Under the pieces are notes generated by a model that had not been told where the DNA came from, did no database searches, and worked only from the letters and a program-made list of their open reading frames with translations. Source: Macrobrachium rosenbergii (taxonomy: Eukaryota > Arthropoda > Malacostraca > Decapoda > Palaemonidae). From it: 64,000 bases of DNA. The stretch covers positions 36,391,537 to 36,455,536 of the forward strand of contig NC_089777.1 in the NCBI RefSeq assembly GCF_040412425.1. Direction: 5' to 3'. Position 1 is the stretch's first letter. Every line of letters starts with the position of its first letter. A program made the position numbers and the translations under genes. Below, one piece after another: positions 11,061 to 22,226 of this stretch.

Positions 11061-11320
11061 TACGTTCTTCGCTGGGCGAGTGGGTTCCGTTCCCAGCTAG
11101 CACTCTGCTGACCGCGAGTTCGAATCTCCGACCGGCCAGTGAAGAATAAGAGGAATTTATTCCTGGTGATAGAAATTCATTTCTATCACAATAAGCTGTA
11201 GGTCCCATTGCTAGGTAACCAATTGGTTCTTAGCCACGTAAAATAAATCTAATCATTCGGGCCAGCTCTAGGAGAGCTGTTAATCAGCTCAGCGGTCTGG
11301 TTAAACTAAGATATACTTAA
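11061..11320 (+). mobile_element. tRNA-derived SINE
   Basis: The head contains a pol III A-box-like TGGGCGAGTGGG (about 11073) and a B-box-like GAGTTCGAATC (about 11116), followed by a body with TTCTTAGCCACGTAAAAT and AGGAGAGCTGTTAATCAGC. The body is repeated with a truncated 5' end at 62225-62366, showing it is a dispersed family. The tail AGCTCAGCGGTCTGGTTAA itself resembles a tRNA 5' half. It is not a functional tRNA because no closed cloverleaf with matching acceptor arms is visible. It lies in BACE intron 1. Confidence 0.75.
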
Positions 11321-12034
11321 GGAAGGAACATTCAGACCTACAGCAATAATAACATCCTTCTTTTGAAGGATTCGAGCTCTTATGTATCTTCTTAGGATTG
11401 GAAGCCTCATCATATACACTTGCACTATGCATGGGAGACATTCATAACACTTCTGTATTTGAATTACATTCTCACAGTACACTAATTCACATCTACGTGC
11501 AGTTTTTCAGAGTTCATAGGAAGCTTGTTATTGCATTCAGCCATCCAAAAGTTGCTAACAAGTTGCTCAACATAGTGGAGACCAGAGTATGTCAGGGTGC
11601 ATAATGTCCTGTCAGTTTGCTGGATGCAAATTGATGCCATTCAGGATTGTGTATGTGGCACTTGTGTACAAGTCATGTAAATTATTCTGTACACAACTAT
11701 TCAGCTTCTCTCCCAGTAGAACAACACTACTGCCTCTGTCACCCAGTAAAAGCAGTTTTCAGAATTACAATCTTGGAGATAGTTATCATTAGTTTATGAT
11801 TTTTAGTATCCTTATAGAAGGAATATAGAGCAAATGAAAAATTGTACTTCAAATAATTATATGAGTAAGAACTATTTGCAGAGTACAGACTTTTTAGTGT
11901 TGACTTGGAAATTTATCAAGAAGACTGTACACTTGTGATTTGTACAGTACTCCTCTAAGAAGCCATTCTTACTTATTAGTCAGTCTTACAGTTAACCATA
12001 TTTTATGTATGATTAATCTATTACTTCATTACAG
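11321..12034. other. intron 1 end, no gene seen
   Basis: Short open frames around 11398-11792 have no recognisable domain and no homology to neighbouring elements. The segment ends in the intron 1 acceptor ACTTCATTACAG at 12034. Confidence 0.5.
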
Positions 12035-12175
12035 TTCAGTCTCCTGGTGGACACAGGTAGCAGTAACCTAGCAATTGCAGGGGCTCCACATGAGGAGTTG
12101 GATACATATTTTGCCACAAATAACTCTTCAACTTATGTAGACCTGGGAAAGGATGTGAAAGTCGAGTATACCCAG
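12035..12175 (+). CDS. BACE: BACE-like protease exon with first catalytic Asp and flap
   Basis: This 141-bp, 47-codon, phase 0-0 exon follows ATTACAG and precedes GTAAGT. It opens with FSLLVDTGSSNLAIAGAPH: the Asp of DTGS is the first catalytic aspartate of the N-lobe. It continues with SSTYVDLGKDVKVEYTQ, whose Tyr corresponds to the flap tyrosine of BACE (context PYTQGKW, split here across the intron). NNSS offers an N-glycosylation sequon. The downstream exon supplies GSWSGHLG. The match to BACE rather than pepsin/cathepsin D is clear from the SNLAIAGAPH and STYVDLGKDV segments. Because the exon is symmetric, skipping it would keep the frame but remove the catalytic Asp. Confidence 0.93.
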
Positions 12176-12436
12176 GTAAGTTATCCTTAATTTTCTTACT
12201 GTTGATTATAGGTTTGCATACTACTGTATTGGAGATGCTGTATACACTGCGGTTGAAATGCAACAGATGCAAAGTAAATCTGACACATGAGTTTTGAACC
12301 TATTATTTATTCAAAATTTAACATTAACAATAATTTACAACCATTTACAAATAGTAAAATAATAGATTGTCAAATAGAGTAAAAATGTTAGTTGTGTTAA
12401 CCATTACACTCATTAAATGATACATACATACTACAT

Positions 12437-12640
12437 ATTTTGTTCATGACACTTACCTGCCAGATATATATATAGCTGTATTTCTCCGAAATCCGACAGA
12501 ATTTCAAAACTCGCGGCACACGCAGTGTGGCCAGGTGGTTAGTACTCATTCCCGCGCTGGGAGGCGGGAATCGGAACCATTCCCATTTTCTATTCAGATT
12601 TTTCTCTGTCGCCGGTACTGTTAACATCTGTTACAGTACC
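12437..12640. repeat. Left inverted terminal repeat of DIRS-B
   Basis: CTTACCTGCCAGATATATAT and the following GTATTTCTCCGAAATCCGAC, then CGGCACACGCAGTGTGGCCA, are found reverse-complemented at 18648-18800. The arm includes GCGCTGGGAGGCGGGAAT. It forms the outer end of the element next to AT-rich intron sequence. Confidence 0.85.
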
Positions 12641-12777
12641 TCCGCCTCTGGATTTCGTTAACTTGCTTATTCCCACTTAAGTATTCTCTTGACTTTTGGT
12701 TTTGATTCTTGGACTGTGGATTGGCACACGCTTTTTCTGGATTGTTGTGGATTTTGCTTATGACCTCTCTTTAACTA

Positions 12778-15181
12778 TGTCTGGTTCTAGTTCTGCTAGT
12801 TTCCGTGTATGTTGTATGAGTGATTGTAAGGTGAGGCTACCGAAAGTTTCGGTAGACCCTCACTCTGTTTGTTTGAGGTGTAGGGGCATGTTTGTCTTAT
12901 AGATGATCGATGTAAGGAGTGTGAACCTTTATCGGATGCGAGCTGGAAGTCTTATGATTCGTATGTTCGCAAGTTGAGCGTGACAGGGTTAGGAGGTCTT
13001 CCTCCAGGAGTGTGTGCAAGAGTCAGGTTATTTCCTCTCCTGATAATCCCAACGTAGTTGATGTTGCACCTGTCCCTGTGGTTTTGCCTTGGGCCCTGAT
13101 ATTGTGTCTGTGGAGGGTTCGGCCCTGGCGCAGATCATGAGTTCTATCCGTGCGCTCGAGAACAAAGTGACATCTCTCCAAAGTGCTGTGAAGTGTAGTG
13201 CTCCCCAGTGTTGTGGAGGGGCGTCAGATCGGCCCCATAATGCTTCTAGGCCTGGACCGCTGTCAGACTCCCAGGACTCAGGGAGAAGGCATGTCGAAAG
13301 CCGCAAGAAGGTTACGGGGCTTCCCACCGATCTGGCGTCCCTTCGGCAGTTCCTGTTGTCGCTTCCCAGGCTGCCAGAGATCGTAGCCCGGGCGCCGCAT
13401 TCTCAGGACTGCTTTTTCGTCCTCGAGGCGTCCTCCCAGCGCAAGGGGTGGAATTCTCGTAAGGACTCTCGTCCTCTCAAGAGGAGTTGTGTTCAAGAGG
13501 ACGCTGCTCGTCAGTCTTCTTCGTCGGCTAGTTATTTTGAAGCCTTTCCACCGCAGAAGAAGTCTAGGATTTCGTCTGATGAGGATGTTTCGGAGCGCCC
13601 CAGCCGCTCTATGGAGAGAACTTTTCTTGCTCCTGTGAGGAAGAAGAAGGCGTCCCCTCGCCCATCGTCTTCCCATAGGATTGTCTCTCCTCCCAGACAG
13701 GATTCTTCACCTTCTAAGAAGATTTTGTTGGAGATGCAGCGACAGTTGTCTTCTCTTATTGCAGAGAAGGACTCTGCTCCTCGTCGTCGCAAGGACTTGA
13801 CTTTGCCTGTCAAGAGATCAGGAAGTCTCCTTCTCCTGCTCGCGTTCGTCGTCTCCTTCTCCTGTGTCGTCGCCTTGTCGCCCTGTTAGCTCTCTTGCTC
13901 CTCGTCGTGGACTCGTCAACAGGACGCCGCGAGCTTCTTCCCGTGACGCTTCGGTCGCCGCTCTTCAGGGCGCTTCTGTTCAGGACGCTCGACGGGACGC
14001 TCTTCCGGTTTTTGGGCGTGACGCCTGTGACGACGCTCTTCAGGACGCTCTCCAAGACGCTCCGCTGGACGTTCCTTCGGTTGCTCTTCAGGACGTTCCG
14101 GAGCATTCTGTTTCTTCTGAGAAAAGAAGATCCCTTCTTCGGATTGGACCTCAAGGCCTTCGTTCCCCTAAAGTGTTGGGTGACTCGGTTGCTTCTCCGG
14201 CTGTGGCGGGGAGGTTTCTGCCGGTCGGATCCTGCTGAAGTCGAGCTCTCGTCTGCTTCCTCTTCTTCGGACTACCAAGTTTTAACCAGCTTGCTTAAGG
14301 ACTTGTTCGGGGACAAGTTTAAGCCTTCGGCTCCTCTTTCTCCTCCTTCTCAGCTAGCTTCCTCCAAAGCTAGGAGAGCTCCTGGATTTTTGAAGATGAC
14401 TTCTTCGTTGGCGACCAAGAGGGCTTTCAAGAAAGTCAACATGTGGATGGAGGAACGGAAGTCCCATGGCAAGACCTCTTTCGCTGTGCCTCCGTCTAAG
14501 CTTTCAGGCAAGGCTGGTATGTGGTATGAGACGGGAGAAGATCTCAGCCCTAGAGTTCCTTCCTCTTCTCAAGGGGATTTTACCAGTCTTGTCGACGCCT
14601 CCCGTAGGTCTCATCTGCCTACTGCTAAGGTTTCTTGGACCTTGTCAGAGACCGACCATCATCTCAAAGGTCTCTTCCGCACCATGGAGGTGTTTAATTT
14701 TTTGGACTGGTGCTTGGGAGCCTTAGATCTTAAGCTTCGAAGCTCGGACTCTATTACTTTGGGGGAGCTCTCTAGTGTCCTTAACTGTATGGACAAGGCA
14801 GTTAGGGATGGATCTGAAGAGCTGGCGTCTCACTTTGGTACGGGCCTCTTAAAGAAGAGGGCCTTGTTTTGTGACTTCACTGCTAAGTCTGTCTCCCCTT
14901 CGCAAAGGGCAGAATTATTGTTCGCTCCCTTGTCCAACCATCTGTTTCCCCAGTCCTTGATTCGGGACATTTCCGCTAGTCTTAAGGAGAAGGCCACGCA
15001 AGACCTGTTGGCTCATTCTTCTAGACGTCCTCCAGCTCCTTCTTCTTCTTCGTCTGCTTCAATTTTGTCCACCAGGAAGAAGAAGCCCTTTCGTGGAGGA
15101 ACTTCTTCCTCTAGATCGTCTCCGCGAGGAAGAGGTTTCACCAGAGGAGCGGCCCCCTCTAAACCTAGGGGAAAAAAGTGA
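12778..15181 (+). pseudogene. DIRS-B gag-like ORF1, frameshifted
   Basis: It starts MSGSSSASFRVCCMSDC with the family's cysteine signature DPHSVCLRCRG, then a stop at 12900. After the stop a second CxxC appears (RCKECEPLSDASWKSY). Homology then runs through three frames: about 13089-13830, 13864-14235 and 14240-15181. The middle part is a coding minisatellite of D-A-L-Q type (about 13940-14110, GACGCTC heptamers). The last part holds the gag core MEVFNFLDWCLGAL and LNCMDKAVRDGSEELA, and ends in a basic RGRGFTRGAAPSKPRGKK tail likely to bind RNA. Only two frame changes and one stop separate it from an open gag. Confidence 0.75.
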
Positions 15182-15225
15182 CTTCTTTCACCTCCAGACA
15201 CCTGTAGGAGCCAGGCTTTTTTATT

Positions 15226-16760
15226 TTGCGGAAGCCTGGAGAACACGAGGGGCGGACGATGGTCTCTAACTGTCTTAGAGAAAGGTTACAAGATCCCCTT
15301 TCTCATGTTTCCACCCCTTTGCACGTCGCCCAGGGATCTGTCGCCGTCTTACCACCGAGAGAAGCAACAGATTCTTTTGGACCTCCTGGAGCAGTTGTTA
15401 GAAAAAAGAGCCGTGGAACAAGTTCTGAAGTTGGATTCTCCGGGGTTCTACAACAGGCTTTTCTTAGTCCCGAAACAGTCGGGAGAGTGGAGACCGGTCC
15501 TAGATGTAAGCGTCTTGAATCGTTTTATTTCAAAGGACAGATTCAAGATGGAAACGCCTCAGTCGGTTCTAGGGGCCTTAAGACCAGGGGACTGGATGGT
15601 CTCTCTGGACTTACAAGATGCGTACTTCCATGTTCCCATTCATCCTCAATCAAGGAAGTACCTGAGATTTGTGCTGGGGACGAGTCTTCCAGTTCAGAGC
15701 TCTCTGCTTGGTTTGTGCACCGCTCCCATGATCTTCACGGTGATCATGAAAACGCGTTGAGGTGGCTTCACCTGGCGGGTGTTCGGGTGTCATTCTACCT
15801 AGACGACTGGCTCATACGAGCCTCTTCTCGGGAGAAGTGTCTGGAGGACCTGACTTTCACACTGAATTTGTGAAGTCCCTGGGACTTCTTGTGAACCAAG
15901 AAAAGTCCCATCTGATCCCGGCGCAGTCCATCGTCTATCTGGGGATTCAGATGGATTCAGTGGCTTTTCGAGCTTTCCATCCCGAGAACGGCAACGGCTT
16001 TGCTTAAGCAAAGTTTCGTCCTTTCTAGGGAAAGAAACATGCTCGGTGAGGGAATGGATGAGTTTGCTGGGGACCATTTCCTCGCTGGAGAAGTTTGTTT
16101 CCTGGGGAGGCTCCATCTCAGACCTCTCCAGTTTTTCTTGGCGGAGAACTGGAGGGACAAGGAGAATCTGGAAGAGATTTTGACGATATCTCCTTCTGTC
16201 AAGGATCATCTGAAGTGGTGGTTCGACCCCTTGAAGCTTGCAGAAGGGGTTTCTCTTCGCCTTCAGAGCCCCGACCTAGTGTTGTTTTCCGACGCGTCCA
16301 GGGAAGGATGGGGAGCAACACTAGGAGGGGAGGAAGTGTCAGGCACCTGGAGAGGGGAACAGGTGTCCTGGCACATAAATCTCAAGGAATTGGGTGCTAT
16401 CTTTCTGGCTCTTCAATTCTTCGAAGCCCAAGTTGCAGGCAGAATTGTCCAGGTCAATTCGGACAATACCACAGCTCTAGCGCACCTCAAAAAACAGGGG
16501 TACTCGATCTCGTTCCTGTTCATACTTGCGAGGAGATCCTGCTCTGGACTCATGCTCGAAGGGTCACTATTCTCACGAGGTTCATTGCGGGAGTGGAGAA
16601 TATTCGAAGCGGACCTTCTCAGTCGGCAAAATCAGCTGCTACCGACCGAGTGGACTCTTCACAAGGAGGTATGTTTAGAGTTGTGGAGAATTTGGGGACG
16701 TCCTCTAGTGGACCTCTTTGCCACGTCCAGGACGGCAAGACTTCCCCCTTTATTGCTCTC
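15226..16760 (+). pseudogene. DIRS-B reverse transcriptase / RNase H, frameshifted
   Basis: The RT fingers and palm are in one frame at 15305-15720: FYNRLFLVPKQSGEWRPVLD, DWMVSLDLQDAYFHVPIHP, then SRKYLRFV. The catalytic box FYLDDWLIRASSREKC (15796-15810 for YLDDW) is in another frame, and LGLLVNQEKSHLIPAQSIVY in a third. RNase H follows at 16080-16640 with LFSDASREGWGATLGG, NLKELGAIFLAL, VNSDNTTALAHLKKQG and EADLLSRQNQLLPTEW; the four acidic residues are all there. VDLFATSRTARLPPLLLS marks the linker to the YR. All catalytic residues persist, so the inactivation by frameshift looks relatively recent. Confidence 0.82.
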
Positions 16761-17039
16761 CTGTCCTAGACCCAGGAGCGTTAGCCATAGACGCCCTCCT
16801 CTGGGACTGGAAAGGACTCGACCTTTACGCTTTCCCTCCCTTCAAGATCCTGGGAGAAGTGATAAGGAAGTTTGCAACGTCAGAAGGAGCAAGGATGACT
16901 CTAATAGCCCCCTTCTGGCCAGCAGCGGATTGGTTTCAGAGACCCTGTCCTTCCTAGTGGACTTTCCAAGAACGCTTCCATTGAGGGTGAACCTTCTCAA
17001 GCAGCCGCATTTCAAGAGGTTCCACCAAAACCTCTCCGC

Positions 17040-18117
17040 TCTGAGTCTGACTGCGTTCAGACTATCTCAAAGTTGGCCAGAGCAAGAGGTTTTTCGAGAT
17101 CTGTGGCAAAGGCCATCGCCAATGCCAGGAGACCTTCTTCGAATGCGGTCTACCAGTACAAGTGGTCTGTTTTTAGAAGATGGTGCAGGAGTAAAGGAGT
17201 TTCCTCGTCCACGACCTCTGTACCACAAATAGCTGACTTCCTTTTTATCTTAGGCATAAGAATAAACTGGCAGTCTCGACTATTAAGGGCTATAGAAGTA
17301 TGTTATCGGCAGTTTTTAGGCACAGAGGCCTGAACTTGTGCGATAACAAGGATCTTCACGATCTATTAAGATCCTTCGAGACTGTCAAAATTCCTCAACT
17401 CAGGACACCTTCTTGGAATCTGGATGTTGTCCTGAAGTTTCTTATGTCTAGTAATTTTGAACCTCTGTCTTGGCTTCCCTCAAAAAAACGTGACGAGAAA
17501 GCTGTCTTCCCTAACGGCTCTGGCGACAGCTAAGAGGATCAGTGAAGTGCAGGCTATTAGCAAACATATTGGCTTTAGGGGTCCTAATGCTGTATGCTCC
17601 CTAAATCCTTTGTTCTTAGCCAGAACGAGAATCCTTCAAACCCTTGGCCCAAATCTTTTGAAATCAAAGGTTTGTGAAATACTTGGGCAAGAGTCAGAAA
17701 GAGTCTTGTGTCCTGTCAGGGCTCTTAAGTTCTACTTAGCCAAGACCAAGAATACTAGAGGCTCATCGGACAATCTGTGGTGTTGGTGAAGAGACCTGAT
17801 CTTCCCATGTCCAAGAATGCCTTAGCATTCTTTTTAAGAAGTGTTATTCGAGAGGCTCATTCCTCCTGCCTAGAAGGTGACATGAGACTTCTGAAAGTAA
17901 AAGCTCATGAAGTTAGAGCTATCGCGACCCGATGGCTTTCCAAAAGAATATGTCTCTGAATGATATTCTTGGTGCTACCTTCTGGAGAAGTAATTCAGTG
18001 TTCGCCGCATTACTTGCGGGATGTGAAGACGACATTTGAAGACTGTTCTTCGCTGGGACCGTACGTTTCCGCAGACACTATGGTGGGAGAAGAAGGCAAT
18101 ACTCATCCTATCCTTTA
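17040..18117 (+). pseudogene. DIRS-B tyrosine recombinase, frameshifted
   Basis: The segments in order are ARARGFSRSVAKAIANARRP (core binding), KWSVFRRWCRSKG, MLSAVFRHRGLNL, TPSWNLDVVLKFL, LATAKRISEVQAIS (catalytic Arg at 17535-17537), LCPVRALKFYLAKTKNTRG, VKAHEVRAIAT (HxxR, His at 17906) and VFAAHYLRDVKTTFEDC (nucleophilic Tyr at 18011-18013). The R-H-x-x-R-Y set of tyrosine recombinases is complete, but frame changes occur near 17250-17300, 17490 and 17780. The end of the frame is followed by about 390 bp of 3' sequence before the foldback terminus. Confidence 0.82.
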
Positions 18118-18507
18118 GGGGTTAGGTAGTATTTTTTAATCTTGTTGTTGTCTATTTCTGGTTGTTGGGTGGCCATTGAGGTGGGCATCCCAATTTTTTA
18201 GCCTATGCTAGGTTCTTTTACCTTAGATAGGGCGGTCAGGTGGTTGGTCGTTGCTCCTTCTCCCTCTCTGTATGGTAACATGATCTAGTCCTATTGTGGT
18301 CACGCCCCCTTGGACAGGTCATCTGGATCTCTCCAGCTTTATAGGTCCCTACCTTGCTGGAGACTCTGGATTAGCAGAAGCAGGCTTGGGTGACAGATAA
18401 CCTCGAAGTCAGCTATGCTAACAGGTAAGGAACCAAGGCGTCATTCGCCTACATTTATTTGTTTCCTAAATCCTATTCTGTCTCTTCCCACCTCCTACGG
18501 TGGGATT

Positions 18508-18838
18508 CAGCTATATATATATCTGGCAGGTAAGTGTCATGAACAAAATGATATTTTAATGATAAAATAAGGTTTGTTCATACTTACCTGGCAGATATAT
18601 ATACTTTTAGTGCCCTCCCGCCTCCCCTCTTGAGACAGTGGCACTAGAAAATCTGAATAGAAAATGGGAATGGTTCCCGATTCCCGCCTCCCAGCGGCGG
18701 GAATGAGTACTAACCACCTGGCCACACTGCGTGTGCCGCGAGTTTTGAAATTCTGTCGGATTTCGGAGAAATACAGCTATATATATATCTGCCAGGTAAG
18801 TATGAACAAACCTTATTTTATCATTAAAATATCATTTT
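18508..18838. repeat. Internal complementary region and foldback 3' terminus of DIRS-B
   Basis: 18508-18549 is the reverse complement of the element's left tip. Directly after it, 18545-18603 pairs with 18780-18838 (GATATTTTAATGATAAAATA against its complement), and about 18648-18778 mirrors 12477-12603. This fits the DIRS model in which the internal complementary region templates joining of the ends into a circle. CAG|GTAAGT splice-donor consensus sequences occur at 18527-18533 and 18793-18799 on the gene's sense strand. Confidence 0.88.
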
Positions 18839-19055
18839 CTCTGAATTTGCATGGTTTTGTCTATCAGACATTATGCCAAAGAATTTAACTAATGGTTACT
18901 TTGCAAGGACAAATAATTATTTTATATTTAAATTTCTGAGATATATATTTGAGTATTCACAAAATTTTTCTAGACACTTGTTAGTTTGGTGTACTAATTT
19001 GTTGTTCTTGTGGAAATGCTACCCATTACTGTATTCCTCAGCGTGATCTGGAATC

Positions 19056-19285
19056 AGTTGCTGAACTTGGTAACAAGATTGTTGACTGATGATTAAGGGT
19101 GGGTGACTCAGTAACAAGATAGTTAACAAGATAGTTAACTGGTGATTAAGGGGTGACTCAATAACAGGATAGTTAAGTGGTGATTAATGGGGTGACCCAA
19201 TAACAAGATAGTTAACTGGTGATAAAGCAGTTGAGGGGGGACTTAGTAACAAGATAGTTAACTGGTGATTACAGGGGGTGACTCA
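19056..19285. repeat. Minisatellite, about five 40-45 bp units
   Basis: Units share GGTGACTCAGTAACAAGATA followed by GTTAACTGGTGATTAAGG, with small indels between units. The complement of the core (CCAGTTAACTATCCAGTTAC) occurs once more near 48338. There is no coding potential. Confidence 0.85.
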
Positions 19286-19289
19286 CAAA

Positions 19290-20274
19290 GCACTTTGAAT
19301 TGTGTGCTTTTTTTTATCAATGAAATAAAAAAAACATGCACTGTGACGTTTTAATGGGCGTAAATGTCTCCTCTGCTGGCGATTGATCCACACCGTTACT
19401 CTGCAGCCTGTAGAAATCGGCTCTGTAGTCCTGTATGCCCCTGTAGGGAGTATGTGAAGTGGCCCCCTTTGTAGGAAGAAAGGTTTAGCAGTAAGAGGAA
19501 GAGGGGTAAAAAGCATTTTGTAGCTTCCATGGAAGCAAACACAATCCCCCCCCCACCAGGGGCATTGCTGAATCCTTTTGATTCCCTCCTCCCTGCTCCT
19601 CCCACCCATCCATACCTCTCCCTGCTCCTATCCATGTACAGGTGTTACTACTTTCTCTCAGTCTGTAGAGGGTATTTACAGAAAGGTGAATGACCCCCAC
19701 TCTCTTCTTGTGACAAGTCACGTGCCCAGGCTAGACTTTTCCCTGGTGGGACGTCAACCTATGTCTGCATCTTGCCACCACCTACTCCTGCTCACTTTTT
19801 TGTTCCAAGTATGTCATCATCCATCAAGTACCTGCAATAGATGTGGCCTTCCCTTGGTATCCTGGAATGCCCATCATTTGCTCCCTCCCCAACCATTTAG
19901 CTTTGGCTAAGTCCATGGGAGCTGCTGCTGCTACTCCTGTTAAGGCGAGAGACTTCGGTTGATCCTCTTGTACGTTTTGTAGGAGATTCCCCAGTGGCAA
20001 CAGCTACAGCTCATCTTTCAACAATGATGATCCTTGCCTTGACTAGTTCTCTTGCATTGGTGAAGAGTAAGACATGAACCAGGGCAAAATGAGGAACCTC
20101 CTCCTCCTCCTCTCGTAGGAAGAAATAGTAGTTCAAGAAAGGGACAGATGTTGTTCATCCACCTAAAGTGTTGAGTCTCCCATAGGTAGGGTTGACACAG
20201 GTCTCACAAAATGTGCTTGGTACACCAAGGTGACCCATGCCTTCTCAGACATGAAAACTGCTCATGACTTCTTG
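19290..20274. other. intron 2, unassigned
   Basis: Several overlapping short open frames on both strands (for example 19578-19910) are C/T-rich and show no domain. Part may be an old retroelement, but I find no RT, RNase H or YR motif. Confidence 0.35.
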
Positions 20275-20400
20275 TCACCGTAACTTAGGATTTTCACCTT
20301 AAGTCGGAGACAAATTTTTTAGGAATATTTTTGAAAGGCGTCGTAAGATCGGATCGACTTATATCGAGACCACCCTAACTCGGTGATGGCCTTAATGAAA
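20275..20400. repeat. Degenerate end of a Tigger-like element
   Basis: TTTTTGAAAGGCGTCGTAAG with flanking text resembles the right end of the TA element at 39930-40005 (TATTTGAAAAGCGTCGTAAA). Terminal bases are eroded. Confidence 0.4.
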
Positions 20401-22102
20401 TGTTATAGTATGCAACAAACTATGTAACTGATACTGAGAGAAAAATTGTATATATAAATTTATTAATAAAAGGAAAAAGTTCAATAATGAATAAATATGT
20501 ACCCATGACAGCCTATACAGTATATTTATTATTGAGTAGACAAGCATAAGGAATATATAATAGTTTACATAAGTGCAAATTCATATTGGCTGTTGCCATT
20601 TTCAAATAAAAATTAATTTCCATATAAAGACTGAAACCTCAAAAACCAGATATGTACACCTTCTAATCCAAAATCATTGTGCAAATTACGTTATTTTAAA
20701 TCATTGAAATCCTTTATAGAATGTATACTTTTACGGAGCATACTCAATTCCAAAATCCTTTAGAATGTATACTTTTACGGAACATACTCGGTTCCAGTAA
20801 TGATACATTAAGATTTTATCAATATGATGAATAATAACCATTAGCAGAATTAAAATTAATAGCATTATCCTGAAAAAATACAAACAACATTATTAGTCCT
20901 GATGCCAGCAAATTTTTTGCCCAGCCAGCAATTTCTAGGCACATACTGGTGTTTGGCCAGACACCTGATCAAGCAGCAAAGGTTCACGAACCATAATGAT
21001 GACAGTTCGTATGCCCCTGATGCAGTTGACTTAATCTGTTCTATCTGTTCAGTGCTTCATTCTTATTCATTCATCTTGTCCTTTCCTTTCCTTCTTTATA
21101 TGCTTCACCCCCATCACTCTTGATACTTGACAAATTTTTCAGGAACAACAGCATCAGTTAATATTAAGAGCATCTTTTTTGCAAAATCTGAAAGTATATT
21201 TATTCCCATTCTTGATATCAGGATTAAACAGTGGGATTTTCTCCACAATCACTCCATTCTATAATAACTCTTGTTCAAGGTTATATACTTTTCTAGAGAT
21301 GATCACAAAGCAGCAGAAATACTTTAGATCATGTGTACATAGACGTCACTTGACACTTTGCCAAAGCTGATGATGTCACTCTCCATCTAAACATAACTGC
21401 TGACTGCAGTTGCAATGTAAGTGAAACCTTTGGACCTTTAACCTGCAAGAATTGTTGACAGCATCAAGTGAAGAAATATACCACCTCAGGCTAACAATGC
21501 TTGTGAAAGTTCCTTTTAACAGCAGTTACAGTGAGGCAGTCCTTATTGTTGACGAGTGAAAAGCAAAGAAGTTTATTGAACATACCCATGAATTCAAGGA
21601 TTGTCTGTAATTACTGAAGTCATTGACATCAGCAACAACAATGTAATGTCATTACTCTTAGAAAACACAATGACTGTCTTATAATTTGATATCTTTAAGA
21701 TTTATTGGCATATTGAACTTAATAGGAAATAGACATACGACATAGGATTTGCATGAATCAGTCAGTATGAGCAAAACCAAAACAGTTACTCTTACAACTT
21801 TAACTTTCATAAGCTTCATGAAACTGTAATATAATTCCAACATATTTGTGACCTTGCTTTTTGATCAGCTATCTTTTTAATTGGTAATTACGTTATACTG
21901 TAATACATATCAACAGCTTATGAAAAAAAAAGTCTTACCCATGTGTAATGTGGTACGAATCTGTGAGACTGATTACTAGGAAAATACTTATCTTTAACAA
22001 ACAAAGAACTTTCACTTGAAATAGCCACCATACAACAACAACAACACAACTCCAATTATTATTATTTTATTATTACTGCTATTGTTATTACTATTATTAC
22101 TA
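20401..22102. other. intron 2 end, AT-rich; short tandem duplication
   Basis: About 20707-20797 contains two copies of a roughly 50-bp unit around AGAATGTATACTTTTACGGA. The rest is AT-rich with an (ATT)n-like tract at about 22055-22100. No gene is seen. Confidence 0.5.
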
Positions 22103-22130
22103 CAGGCAGTCCCCGGTTATCAGCTCAATA
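22103..22130. repeat. Truncated end of CAGGCAGTCCCCGG family
   Basis: TA followed by CAGGCAGTCCCCGGTTATC matches the terminal repeat of elements at 6411 and 26781. Homology stops after about 22 bp, so this is only an end fragment. Confidence 0.55.
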
Positions 22131-22226
22131 TATTGTAATTTTAGTGTCGCACATTATAATTCAGTGTTGAGTGTGAAAATCTGGAGTCATCTGTAGAATT
22201 ACTAGTAGACTATTAACTTTTTTCAG

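Larger units (their letters stand above)
12437..18838 (+). mobile_element. DIRS-like retrotransposon, copy B (most intact)
   Basis: About 6.4 kb in BACE intron 2, same strand as the gene. The left terminal repeat begins near 12437 (ATTTTGTTCATGACACTTAC). Its reverse complement lies at 18508-18549 (internal complementary region), followed by a second inverted pair 18545-18603 / 18780-18838. The left-end segment 12477-12603 is also repeated inverted at about 18648-18778. Between them are gag (12778-15181), RT/RNase H (15226-16760) and YR (17040-18117). The catalytic motifs of RT, RNase H and YR are all present, but frame changes in every ORF make it non-autonomous. It is the best reference copy for the A/B/D family in this window. 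Confidence 0.9.

Noticed and set aside
11061..11135. Functional tRNA gene
   Set aside because: A- and B-box-like sequences are there but acceptor pairing is not, and the sequence is fused to a repeated SINE body also found at 62225.
13810..14154. Arg/Ser-rich minus-strand open frame
   Set aside because: Shadow of the D-A-L-Q coding minisatellite of DIRS-B gag on the + strand; no independent signal.
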